DNA from: Deltaproteobacteria bacterium
GTDB lineage: Bacteria; Myxococcota; Polyangia; Polyangiales; B10-G4
Assembly (NCBI GenBank): GCA_019312705.1
Contig: JAFDCW010000308.1
Coordinates: forward strand, 1 to 6,078
DNA length: 6,078 nt
Direction: 5' to 3'
Every line of letters starts with the position of its first letter. Within the stretch, counting starts at the first letter, position 1. Under the pieces are notes generated by a model. It was not told the origin of the DNA and ran no database searches. It saw only the letters and a program-made list of their open reading frames with translations. Both the position numbers and the translations under genes were made by a program. Below, in pieces: positions 1 through 6,035 of the stretch.

Positions 1-153
1 CCCGGTAAAGCAACCGAGGGGCGGTCTCCGTCGATCCTCCCGGGGCGCCGCGCCTCCATGATCCCCGGAGCCGTGCCGCCGGCGGCGTCGAGCCCCGCTG
101 TCCCGGTGATCCCGCGGGCGCCGCGCACTCCGCGCTTCGACGGCGACGAGTGA
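1..153 (+). CDS. 3' end of an upstream gene (partial, function unknown)
   Basis: This frame is open from the left edge to a TGA at 151-153 and gives the last 50 residues of a protein that begins outside the window. About 86% of its codons end in G or C, as in the neighbouring genes, which supports real coding. The tail is rich in proline, alanine and arginine (for example VPVIPRAPRTPRFDGDE at the very end) and looks like a flexible C-terminus rather than a folded domain, so the family cannot be read from it. Its stop overlaps the GTG start of the next gene by 4 bp (GTGA), which implies one transcript and probable translational coupling. From general knowledge, LACTB2-like hydrolases of this type often sit next to NUDIX hydrolase genes, so a NUDIX protein is a reasonable guess. 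That guess rests on context only. Confidence 0.6.
   Translation, partial: PGKATEGRSPSILPGRRASMIPGAVPPAASSPAVPVIPRAPRTPRFDGDE
150..153 (+). promoter_or_regulatory. GTGA start/stop overlap (translational coupling)
   Basis: The GTG start of the MBL-fold gene (150-152) overlaps the TGA stop of the upstream gene (151-153). No strong Shine-Dalgarno sequence precedes it; the nearest purine-rich stretch is GGCGACGA at 142-149. Initiation therefore probably depends on ribosomes that finish the upstream gene. This is inference from the overlap pattern. Confidence 0.55.
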
Positions 154-1070
154 GCGCCGACGAGGCCGAGGACGGTGTCGACCGTGATCCGGTGGCGGCG
201 CCGGCCCCTGCGCCGGTCGAGGTGGTCCCGGGGCTCGTGATGCTGCCGCTGCGCAGCCCCACGCTTCCTCCGGCGACTCATACGAACTGTTTCCTGGTCG
301 GTGACTCGGAAGCCGTTTTGGTCGAGCCGGCGTCACCGTATCCAGAGGAAATCGACCGGGTCGTCGAGTTGGTCGAGGCGCGGCGCGCCGCGGGCGGTGA
401 GGTGGTGGCGATCCTCGCGACCCACCACCACATCGATCACATCGGCGGGGCGGTCGCTCTCAAAGAGCGCCTCGGACTGCCGCTCTTCGGGCACGCTCTC
501 ACGGCCGAGCGCCTCCGGGGCCTCGTCCCCTTCGATCGCCTGCTCGAACACGGCGAGCGCATTGCCCTCGGCGCCCCCGGTGAGATGGTCCTCGAGGCGG
601 TGCATACCCCCGGCCACGCTCCGGGACACCTGTGTTTCGTCGACACGCGCTCCGGCGCCATGATCGCCGGGGACATGGTGGCGGGGGTCGGGACCATCCT
701 CATCGAGCCGACCGATGGGGACATGGCGGTCTACCTCGAGTCGCTCCGGGCCATAGCCGACCGGGAGCCATCGATGCTGCTGCCCGCCCACGGAGGGCCG
801 ATCCACGCGGTCGCGGCCAAGGTCGAGCAATACGTGAGTCACCGCTTGATGCGTGAGCACAAGGTTTTCGAGGCCCTCCGGTCGCTGGGCGAGAGGGGGG
901 CAGAGGACGACTGGTGCAGCCCGGGGGAGCTGGTACCCGTGGCCTACGACGATGCGCCGCCGGCGGTTCACCCGATAGCCGCCCTGGCGACCGAGGCACA
1001 CCTCATCAAACTCGAAGGCGACGGTCGGGTTACCTCGGCCGGCGGACGTTGGCGCGTCGCAGCCCCTTGA
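150..1070 (+). CDS. MBL-fold metallo-hydrolase, LACTB2/glyoxalase-II-like
   Basis: This is a 306-residue metallo-beta-lactamase-fold hydrolase, probably cytoplasmic because no signal peptide is visible. The metal site is complete: the HxHxDH motif (H92, H94, D96, H97, within THHHIDHIGG), H156 in HTPGH, D175 in AGD and H214 in PAHGG. The segment PLRSPTLPPATHTNCFLVG (about 34-51) resembles the N-terminal strand region of LACTB2-type proteins. Residues about 222-290 (KVEQYVSHRLMREHKVFEAL onward to HLIKLEGDG) match the small winged-helix region that follows the catalytic domain in this subgroup. Family members include glyoxalase-II-like thioester hydrolases and the mitochondrial endoribonuclease LACTB2, so the substrate cannot be assigned. 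The first 24 residues are acidic and proline/alanine-rich. The GTG at 150 was chosen because it overlaps the previous stop, but GTG codons at 192 and 222 are possible alternatives. The gene lies 31 bp before the aldehyde dehydrogenase, probably in the same operon. Confidence 0.93.
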   Translation: MSADEAEDGVDRDPVAAPAPAPVEVVPGLVMLPLRSPTLPPATHTNCFLVGDSEAVLVEPASPYPEEIDRVVELVEARRAAGGEVVAILATHHHIDHIGGAVALKERLGLPLFGHALTAERLRGLVPFDRLLEHGERIALGAPGEMVLEAVHTPGHAPGHLCFVDTRSGAMIAGDMVAGVGTILIEPTDGDMAVYLESLRAIADREPSMLLPAHGGPIHAVAAKVEQYVSHRLMREHKVFEALRSLGERGAEDDWCSPGELVPVAYDDAPPAVHPIAALATEAHLIKLEGDGRVTSAGGRWRVAAP

Positions 1071-1101
1071 CGCGGGCCCGGCCCTCGGCGAGCGTGGCGC
1101 C

Positions 1102-2706
1102 GTGACCGACGTCCAACAAGACAACGCGCCCGCCCCGGCGGCCGCATCGCGCGATCAAGGCCAGGTAGCTCTGATCGCAGACGGCTTCATTCGCGGGGTC
1201 TGCCCCGCGGATGGAAAGCCCCTGCCGGAAATCGCCGTCACCCCGGCGCCTGCGGTCTCGGAACTCGTCGCCCGGTGCCGGGTTGCTCAGGGCGAATACG
1301 CCAAGCGCACGGTCGAACAGCGGGCGGCGCTCCTGCGCAAGCTCAAGGTTGCGATCCTCCGTCGCGGTGATGCGCTGGTGAAGGCGCTCATGGCCGAGGT
1401 CGGCAAGCCCGAGCCCGAGGCCTGGCTGCACGAGGTGGTGCCGACGGCGGACCTCGCGAGCTATTGGGGGGACGAGGGGCCCCTCTTGCTCAGTGCCTCC
1501 GAGCCGTCGCTATCGGCCATCGACTATCCCGGTAAGTACGCGATCGTCGAGCGCGTGCCGCGGGGTGTCATCGGTTTGATCACGCCGTGGAACTTTCCGG
1601 TGGCTCTGCCTTTGAGGACGCTCTTCCCGGCGCTGCTCGCGGGCAACGGTGTGATCCTCAAGCCCTCCGAATACGCGCCTCGGTGTGCGGCGATCCTCGG
1701 CGAAGCCTGCGCTGAGGTCTTCGGAGAGGACCTCGTGATCGTTGCCCAGGGGGGCGGTGCCGTGGGCGCCGCGCTGGTGGACTCCGGCGTCGACGCGGTC
1801 GTGTTCACCGGGAGCGTCGCGACCGGGAAGAAGGTCGCCCACGCCGCCGCCGAGGCCCTGGTCCCGGTCTCCCTCGAACTCGGCGGCAAGGACCCCGCCA
1901 TCGTCCTCGATGACGCCGACGTCGAGCGCGCCGCCCGGGGCATCAGCTGGGGCGCCTTCGCCAATGCGGGGCAGAATTGCGCCGCCATCGAGCGGGTCTA
2001 CGCAACCCCGAAGGTCGCACCGGCCCTCCGGACGCGCCTCGCCGAACTGGCCCGGGAGCTCGTCCCGGGTCGGGACATCGGGCCTCTGGCGAACGCCGCT
2101 CAGCTCGATATCGTGGAAGGGCACGTCGATTCGGCGAAGGCAGCCGGGGCGGTGGTCCTGGCCGGAGGCGAGCGCCTCGACAAGCCTGGCTTCTGGTACG
2201 CCCCGACGGTGCTCTCCGGCGTTCCGGCGGGCGCCGCGGCCCTCGAGGAAGAGACCTTCGGTCCGATGGTGCCGGTGGTCGACGTGCCCGATGTTGCCGC
2301 GGCCATTGCGGCGGCCAACGGCAGCAAGTACGGCCTGACCGCCTCGGTGTGGACGAAGGACGTGCGCCGAGGTGAGGAGGTCGCGCGGCAGCTGAAGGCC
2401 GGTGTGGTCATGGTGAACAACCACGGTTTCACGGGGGCCATCCCCTCGCTGCCCTGGACCGGCGTCGGGGCGAGCGGCTTCGGCGTAACGAACTCCCCTC
2501 ACGCCCTCGATACGCTGACCCGCCCGCGGGCCGTCATCATCGACCGGGCCCGGGGAAAGCGCGAGATGTGGTGGCATCCGTACACCGACGGGTTGACCGG
2601 GATCGGGCGCCACATGGCGGTGCTGCGCGGCGGTGGCGGCCTCGTCGAGCGCATGAAAGCCTTCTTCGGGCTGCTCGGCGCCTTCACGAAGCGCTGGAAG
2701 ACCTGA
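1102..2706 (+). CDS. NAD(P)-dependent aldehyde dehydrogenase family protein
   Basis: This 534-residue protein of the aldehyde dehydrogenase superfamily oxidises an aldehyde to a carboxylic acid with NAD(P)+. The catalytic set is present: N164 in TPWNFP, K187 in KPSE, the cofactor-binding FTGS (235-238), the general base E259 in LELGGKDP, the nucleophile C293 in NAGQNC and E384 in EEETFGP. The stretch after the nucleophile (AAIERVY) recalls the subgroup with ALDH22-like and diapolycopene-dialdehyde dehydrogenase-like enzymes. That placement is from memory and is tentative, as is any substrate. The usual GxKxSGxGREhG segment near the end is replaced by GVGASGFGVTNSPHAL (454-469). Beyond the normal end there is an extra tail (about 484-534) with MWWHPY and a cationic, partly hydrophobic last helix. 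The GTG start at 1102 gives a normal N-terminus, with only a weak GGCGAG about 9 nt upstream. The gene follows the MBL-fold gene by 31 bp and converges on the minus-strand gene. Confidence 0.94.
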   Translation: MTDVQQDNAPAPAAASRDQGQVALIADGFIRGVCPADGKPLPEIAVTPAPAVSELVARCRVAQGEYAKRTVEQRAALLRKLKVAILRRGDALVKALMAEVGKPEPEAWLHEVVPTADLASYWGDEGPLLLSASEPSLSAIDYPGKYAIVERVPRGVIGLITPWNFPVALPLRTLFPALLAGNGVILKPSEYAPRCAAILGEACAEVFGEDLVIVAQGGGAVGAALVDSGVDAVVFTGSVATGKKVAHAAAEALVPVSLELGGKDPAIVLDDADVERAARGISWGAFANAGQNCAAIERVYATPKVAPALRTRLAELARELVPGRDIGPLANAAQLDIVEGHVDSAKAAGAVVLAGGERLDKPGFWYAPTVLSGVPAGAAALEEETFGPMVPVVDVPDVAAAIAAANGSKYGLTASVWTKDVRRGEEVARQLKAGVVMVNNHGFTGAIPSLPWTGVGASGFGVTNSPHALDTLTRPRAVIIDRARGKREMWWHPYTDGLTGIGRHMAVLRGGGGLVERMKAFFGLLGAFTKRWKT

Positions 2707-2718
2707 CAGTGGCGCGCG

Positions 2719-5700
2719 TCAGTCTTGGTACGCCTCGCGAGTGATCGCGAGGAGCAGCGTATCGCGCCGCCGACGCACCTCCACCAGGGCCTCGGTGCCC
2801 GGGGGGCCCCGGAGCAGAGTTTGGCCCTGGGCGGCGCTCGAAACCGCTTCGCCGTCCACGGTGAGCAGCACATCTCGGGGCCGGAGGCCCATGCCCTCGG
2901 CGTAGGTTTGGGGAAGCACCGCGGCGATGAGCACTCGGCCCCGGGCATCCCGAAGGCGCACGGCGACCCCGGTGTGCTGACGGGTCGCGCCTTCGCCCGT
3001 CGCTGAGCGCTCGGCGTCGAAGCGCTCGGGCAGGCGCACCGTTGGGGCGGGGCTTTCCTCCCGGGGCCGCACACGGACCGTGGCGGCGTTAGACGCGCCG
3101 GCCCCCGGGTGCCGTGCCCAGAGGGTGGTCTCGCCGGGAGCGAGGCCGGCGATGACAAACGAGCCGGCGGCGTCGGTGCGAACGCTCTCGTCCCAGGCCG
3201 GGCGGGAGCCGGCGGCGGCGGCCGCAACCTCGGCGCCGGCGACCGGTGCCCCGAGGCCATCGACGACGTCGCCGCGCACCGATCCTCCGGGCGACAGGGC
3301 GATGTCCTCGAGATCCAGGTCTTCGATGGAGGGCCGCCGCGGTACCAACCTCACCCTTCGATCGTGCGGGAGCAGCCCCGGGAATTCGGCATGAAGTATG
3401 TAATTTCCAACGGGTACACGTGAAAGTTCGAAGATCCCTTCGTCGTCGGTGACGTCCTCACCGAGGCGCGTACCATCGCCCCGGCGGACCTCGACGGGGG
3501 CGCCGGCGAGGGGGCGGTCGTCCCATCCATCAACGATGCGGCCGATGATCGATGCGGACGGGCGGAGGGCTACCTGGTGCTCCTCGGTGGCTCCGGGAGG
3601 GCCGCCGCCGGCACCGCCGCTCTCTCGACTGCGGATGTCGACGCTCTCGATCGCGAAGCCTTCTTGGTCGACGAGGACCCGCCAGGGGGGGGCCGGCAGG
3701 CCTCCGATGGTGACGGTGCCGTCGTCGTTCGAGAAGGCTGTTCGCCGGGCCGGAGCGTCGGGGCGGAGGGACCGGAGGGTGAGGCGCGCACCTGCGACGG
3801 GAAACTCTGCATCGTCTACGATACGTGCATAGAGGGTCACCACCTCGTCTTCGAGAGCGAGTTCGACGGGGAGGACTTCTCCGCCGATGGCGACGAGGCT
3901 CACCCGGGCAGCCGGCAGCTCGGCTGGGTAGGCGCTGAAGACACACCGATCGAGGGCCCCGGTGAAGACAAAGGTCCCGTCGGCGGCGGCGAGGGCCCAG
4001 CGCGGGAATCGCTCTCGCTCGCAGTGCATCTCGACTCGGACGTCAGCGATGGGAAAGCCCCGGCGATCGACTACGCGGCCGTCGACCGCGGCGCCGGCTG
4101 GCAGCTCGACCTGGATCTCGGTCACCTCTTGCCCCGGCGCGAGGGCGAAGGGGTCACTGACCCCGGGGGCGTGATCCGGGTGTCGGCCTACCACCTCGTA
4201 CCGCCCCGCAGGCAGTCCGCTTACCTGAAATGCACCGGTCTCGTCCGTCACGAACATGGCGACGGCCGGCCCCGACGATACGGGATCGTCGGGATCGTCG
4301 GCGTTGCCGGATCCGCCAAGGATTGGCACGGACGGCGGCGGGGGCCGTGGCGCTGCAGCCGTCGGGGTGAGGGGGATCAGGGGCACGGCGCCGAGGGTCA
4401 CGCCGAGTTCGCCTCCTTCACCCACGGAGCCGGGGCCCTCTTCGAGGGCGTGGGCGTGGGCTGCCTGAAACGAAGCATCCCCCGCGGTGACGGCGACGGG
4501 GGCGCCGCTCCGGGTGGTGCCGACCACTTCGATCACAGCGCCGACGACGGGGTGTCCGAGGGCGTCGACGACCCGCCCGGAAACCGTCGCGGCGGGCTCG
4601 AGGACGAGGCGGAGGGGCGCGCCGCCGGGCACGTGCATGGCTTCTCCGGCGGATACGTAGGCCTCGGCGAAGACGTTGACCCGGTGGGGGAGGGGGCGGA
4701 GGCCGCCAATGCGGAACGAGCCATCGGCGGCCGTCTTCACGGCGCGGGGAGCAAAGGACAGGGCATCTTCGCCGATGATTACTTCGGCATCGGGGATCGG
4801 TGCCCCGGACCCTTCGGCGACGACGAGGCCTTCGAGGGTGGCCCCGGCTTCGAGGGCGAGGTTGACGAGGGCTTGATCCCCCGGGGCGAGAAGCAGGCCT
4901 TCCCGGGGGGCGGCGACCTCATCGCCGCGGCCGGCGCGCACTTCGTAGATGCCCTCGGGTACCCCCGAAAAGCGGTATGCGCCGTCGGAGTCGGTCTCGG
5001 TGCTCCGTGGAGGCCATACTCCGCTGCCGGCGAGCACCACCTGGGCTCCGGCTGCGCCCTCGCCGTCACTTCCCGATACGTGGCCCATGATGACGGCCGT
5101 GCGGCGAAGGACGATTCTGAGGGGCTCCCCGTCGGAGCCTCGGCGTGGGCTGACTCGTCGGGCGATGCGGTCGAATCCGTCGGCGCTCACGGTGACCGTC
5201 TGGGCACCCTCGATCAGATCGTCGAAAGCGAAATCTCCGGCCTCGTCGCTATGAGTGGTCCACGGCGGGTCGTCTTCGCCATCTCCTGCCCATGCGGAGA
5301 TATCTCCGATGTCTTCTCGAGCCCCCGGCCGTACCTCGACCTCGGCGCCGGGGACCGGGGCCCCCGTCTCGTCGAGGACCCGTCCTTCGAGGCGGAGGGC
5401 CGGGCCGAGGGCGACCTGGACCCGTGGCGTCGCGGACCCGGCTTCATCTTCGGCTTCATCTTCGGTTTCTTGCAGACTGACTCGCAGATGCCCTCGAGCT
5501 CGTCCCTCGGCCCGGGCCAAGAGGGAGCCTCGTCCCGGGGGCAGGTTTTCGAAGTGCGCGTGTCCTGCATCGTCGGTGACGCCCCGGAGGATGATATCGG
5601 CGGCCCCAGGGGGCGACGGGAGGTCCGGGAGGTCCGCTCCGGCTACCGGGCGTATTCTGAGGGTCAGGCGAGCCCCGACGATCGGCTCTCCCCCCTCGTC

Positions 5701-5970
5701 GATGACCTCGACGTCGAGGGAGCCCGTGCCGGTGGCCGGGGCCGGAGCCGCCGCATGGGTTCCGCCGTCGCCTCCTGGGGACCCCGGCGGCGGGGCTCCG
5801 AGGGGCCAGGAGACCGCTACCATGAGGCCGATGGCTGCCAGGAGCGCCAAAGAGAGGCCCCAAGCCGCCGTCTTCCGCCTTGATAACGGGCGCCGCGCTG
5901 CGCTCGGGGAGGGCTCGGGAATGTCCCCGCTCTCCTCGCTCTCTCCGTTCTCTCGGTTTTCTTGGGCCAT
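2719..5970 (-). CDS. Membrane-anchored protein with nine carboxypeptidase-regulatory-like domains and a C-terminal PDZ domain
   Basis: This 1083-residue protein has no recognised gene name. Residues 1-33 are acidic then arginine-rich (RRPLSRRK); 35-55 form one hydrophobic segment with no lipobox cysteine and no clear cleavage site, so a signal anchor with the rest in the periplasm is likely. A Pro/Gly/Ala linker leads into nine tandem domains of the carboxypeptidase-regulatory-like Ig fold, with the pattern G-x-V-x-D-x-x-G-x-P-V-x-G-A then T-D-x-x-G-x-F-x-x-x-x-L-P-x-G-x-Y. They start near residues 83, 187, 290, 374, 458, 625, 707, 803 and 893. The fifth carries a low-complexity insertion (about 486-570), and the sixth holds the only two cysteines. 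Residues about 1000-1080 form a PDZ domain (VLIAAVLPQTYAEGMGLRPR, then DVLLTVDGE and LLRGPPGTEALVEV). No protease or other catalytic domain is present, so a scaffold, adhesion or peptide-binding role is plausible but unproven. The ATG at 5970 is the only usual start codon after an upstream in-frame stop at 6034-6036; its ribosome binding site is weak. Confidence 0.9.
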   Translation of the reverse strand: MAQENRENGESEESGDIPEPSPSAARRPLSRRKTAAWGLSLALLAAIGLMVAVSWPLGAPPPGSPGGDGGTHAAAPAPATGTGSLDVEVIDEGGEPIVGARLTLRIRPVAGADLPDLPSPPGAADIILRGVTDDAGHAHFENLPPGRGSLLARAEGRARGHLRVSLQETEDEAEDEAGSATPRVQVALGPALRLEGRVLDETGAPVPGAEVEVRPGAREDIGDISAWAGDGEDDPPWTTHSDEAGDFAFDDLIEGAQTVTVSADGFDRIARRVSPRRGSDGEPLRIVLRRTAVIMGHVSGSDGEGAAGAQVVLAGSGVWPPRSTETDSDGAYRFSGVPEGIYEVRAGRGDEVAAPREGLLLAPGDQALVNLALEAGATLEGLVVAEGSGAPIPDAEVIIGEDALSFAPRAVKTAADGSFRIGGLRPLPHRVNVFAEAYVSAGEAMHVPGGAPLRLVLEPAATVSGRVVDALGHPVVGAVIEVVGTTRSGAPVAVTAGDASFQAAHAHALEEGPGSVGEGGELGVTLGAVPLIPLTPTAAAPRPPPPSVPILGGSGNADDPDDPVSSGPAVAMFVTDETGAFQVSGLPAGRYEVVGRHPDHAPGVSDPFALAPGQEVTEIQVELPAGAAVDGRVVDRRGFPIADVRVEMHCERERFPRWALAAADGTFVFTGALDRCVFSAYPAELPAARVSLVAIGGEVLPVELALEDEVVTLYARIVDDAEFPVAGARLTLRSLRPDAPARRTAFSNDDGTVTIGGLPAPPWRVLVDQEGFAIESVDIRSRESGGAGGGPPGATEEHQVALRPSASIIGRIVDGWDDRPLAGAPVEVRRGDGTRLGEDVTDDEGIFELSRVPVGNYILHAEFPGLLPHDRRVRLVPRRPSIEDLDLEDIALSPGGSVRGDVVDGLGAPVAGAEVAAAAAGSRPAWDESVRTDAAGSFVIAGLAPGETTLWARHPGAGASNAATVRVRPREESPAPTVRLPERFDAERSATGEGATRQHTGVAVRLRDARGRVLIAAVLPQTYAEGMGLRPRDVLLTVDGEAVSSAAQGQTLLRGPPGTEALVEVRRRRDTLLLAITREAYQD
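2733..2752 (+). terminator. Perfect 8-bp hairpin downstream of the aldehyde dehydrogenase
   Basis: CCTCGCGA (2733-2740) and TCGCGAGG (2745-2752) are exact reverse complements around a 4-nt loop. In the plus-strand transcript the loop is GUGA, which fits the stable GNRA tetraloop pattern. The hairpin begins 27 nt after the dehydrogenase stop, where an operon-ending structure would be expected. No run of T follows, so it is not a classical intrinsic terminator. It may instead protect the 3' end or pause polymerase. It also lies inside codons for the last residues of the opposing gene, so part of the symmetry could be chance in GC-rich coding DNA. Confidence 0.35.
4281..4298. repeat. Two tandem copies of a 9-bp unit
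   Basis: CGGGATCGT occurs twice in a row inside the large minus-strand gene. It encodes the DDPDDP stretch (about residues 558-563) of the low-complexity insertion in the fifth Ig-like domain. It looks like a small slippage duplication that keeps the reading frame. Confidence 0.7.
5440..5463. repeat. Two tandem copies of a 12-bp unit
   Basis: GGCTTCATCTTC is repeated exactly twice and followed by a degenerate partial copy starting GGTTTC. On the minus strand it encodes an acidic (D/E)EAE-type repeat (about residues 170-177, TEDEAEDEAG) in the linker between the first and second Ig-like domains of the large protein. The unit is a multiple of three, so copy changes would leave the frame intact. 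Confidence 0.75.
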
Positions 5971-5977
5971 GCGTGTC

Positions 5978-6006
5978 TTGCGGTCCGCTTCTGTGGGTGC
6001 TACACG
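5978..6006 (+). promoter_or_regulatory. Possible sigma-70-type promoter for rpmB
   Basis: TTGCGG (5978-5983) is followed after exactly 17 nt by TACACG (6001-6006), preceded by TG one base upstream (5998-5999) as in an extended -10 element. Each hexamer matches the consensus at only three of six positions. The spacing, the extended -10 and the position in the only intergenic space before rpmB make it a candidate; transcription would start near 6012-6014. The same 65-bp space must also hold the promoter of the divergent large gene, for which I see no clear hexamers. Confidence 0.28.
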
Positions 6007-6019
6007 CTCGGCCCCCGAG
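6007..6019. repeat. Short inverted repeat in the divergent intergenic region
   Basis: CTCGG (6007-6011) and CCGAG (6015-6019) pair perfectly around a 3-nt CCC spacer. It sits directly after the candidate -10 element and before the rpmB ribosome binding site, so it could be a small operator or a leader hairpin. It is short enough to be chance in GC-rich DNA. Confidence 0.3.
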
Positions 6020-6026
6020 TCGGGAT

Positions 6027-6032
6027 AGGAAG
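6027..6032 (+). promoter_or_regulatory. Ribosome binding site of rpmB
   Basis: AGGAAG lies 3 nt before the ATG at 6036, with its AGGA core 5 nt before it. It is the clearest Shine-Dalgarno sequence in the window and fixes the start of the partial gene at the right edge. The other genes here have weak sites. Confidence 0.65.
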
Positions 6033-6035
6033 ATC

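Noticed and set aside
333..1124. A 263-codon open frame on the minus strand across the MBL-fold gene
   Set aside because: It is again in antisense register and arises from codon bias. The plus-strand frame has the complete metal-binding motif set.
1510..2613. A 367-codon open frame on the minus strand inside the aldehyde dehydrogenase
   Set aside because: It is in the same antisense register as the dehydrogenase codons and shows no recognisable domain, while the plus strand carries every catalytic motif of the family.
2703..2722. CTGAC/GTCAG inverted repeat around the two convergent stop codons as a terminator
   Set aside because: The arms are only 5 bp with a 10-nt loop and no T-tract. It follows partly from both stops being TGA on opposite strands. 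The 8-bp hairpin just downstream is the better candidate.
3577..5883. A 768-codon open frame on the plus strand opposite the large minus-strand gene
   Set aside because: Its codons are in exact register with those of the minus-strand gene, so a stop would need a sense TTA, CTA or TCA codon. Those are rare at this GC content, which keeps the antisense frame open. Its product is a Gly/Asp/Glu-rich sequence with no domain, whereas the minus strand has clear repeats, a membrane anchor and a PDZ domain.
5869..5883. Possible twin-arginine signal (SRRK before the hydrophobic segment) in the large protein
   Set aside because: The residues after the arginine pair (K, T, A, A) lack the hydrophobic positions of the Tat consensus, and a positively charged flank before an ordinary signal anchor explains the arginines.
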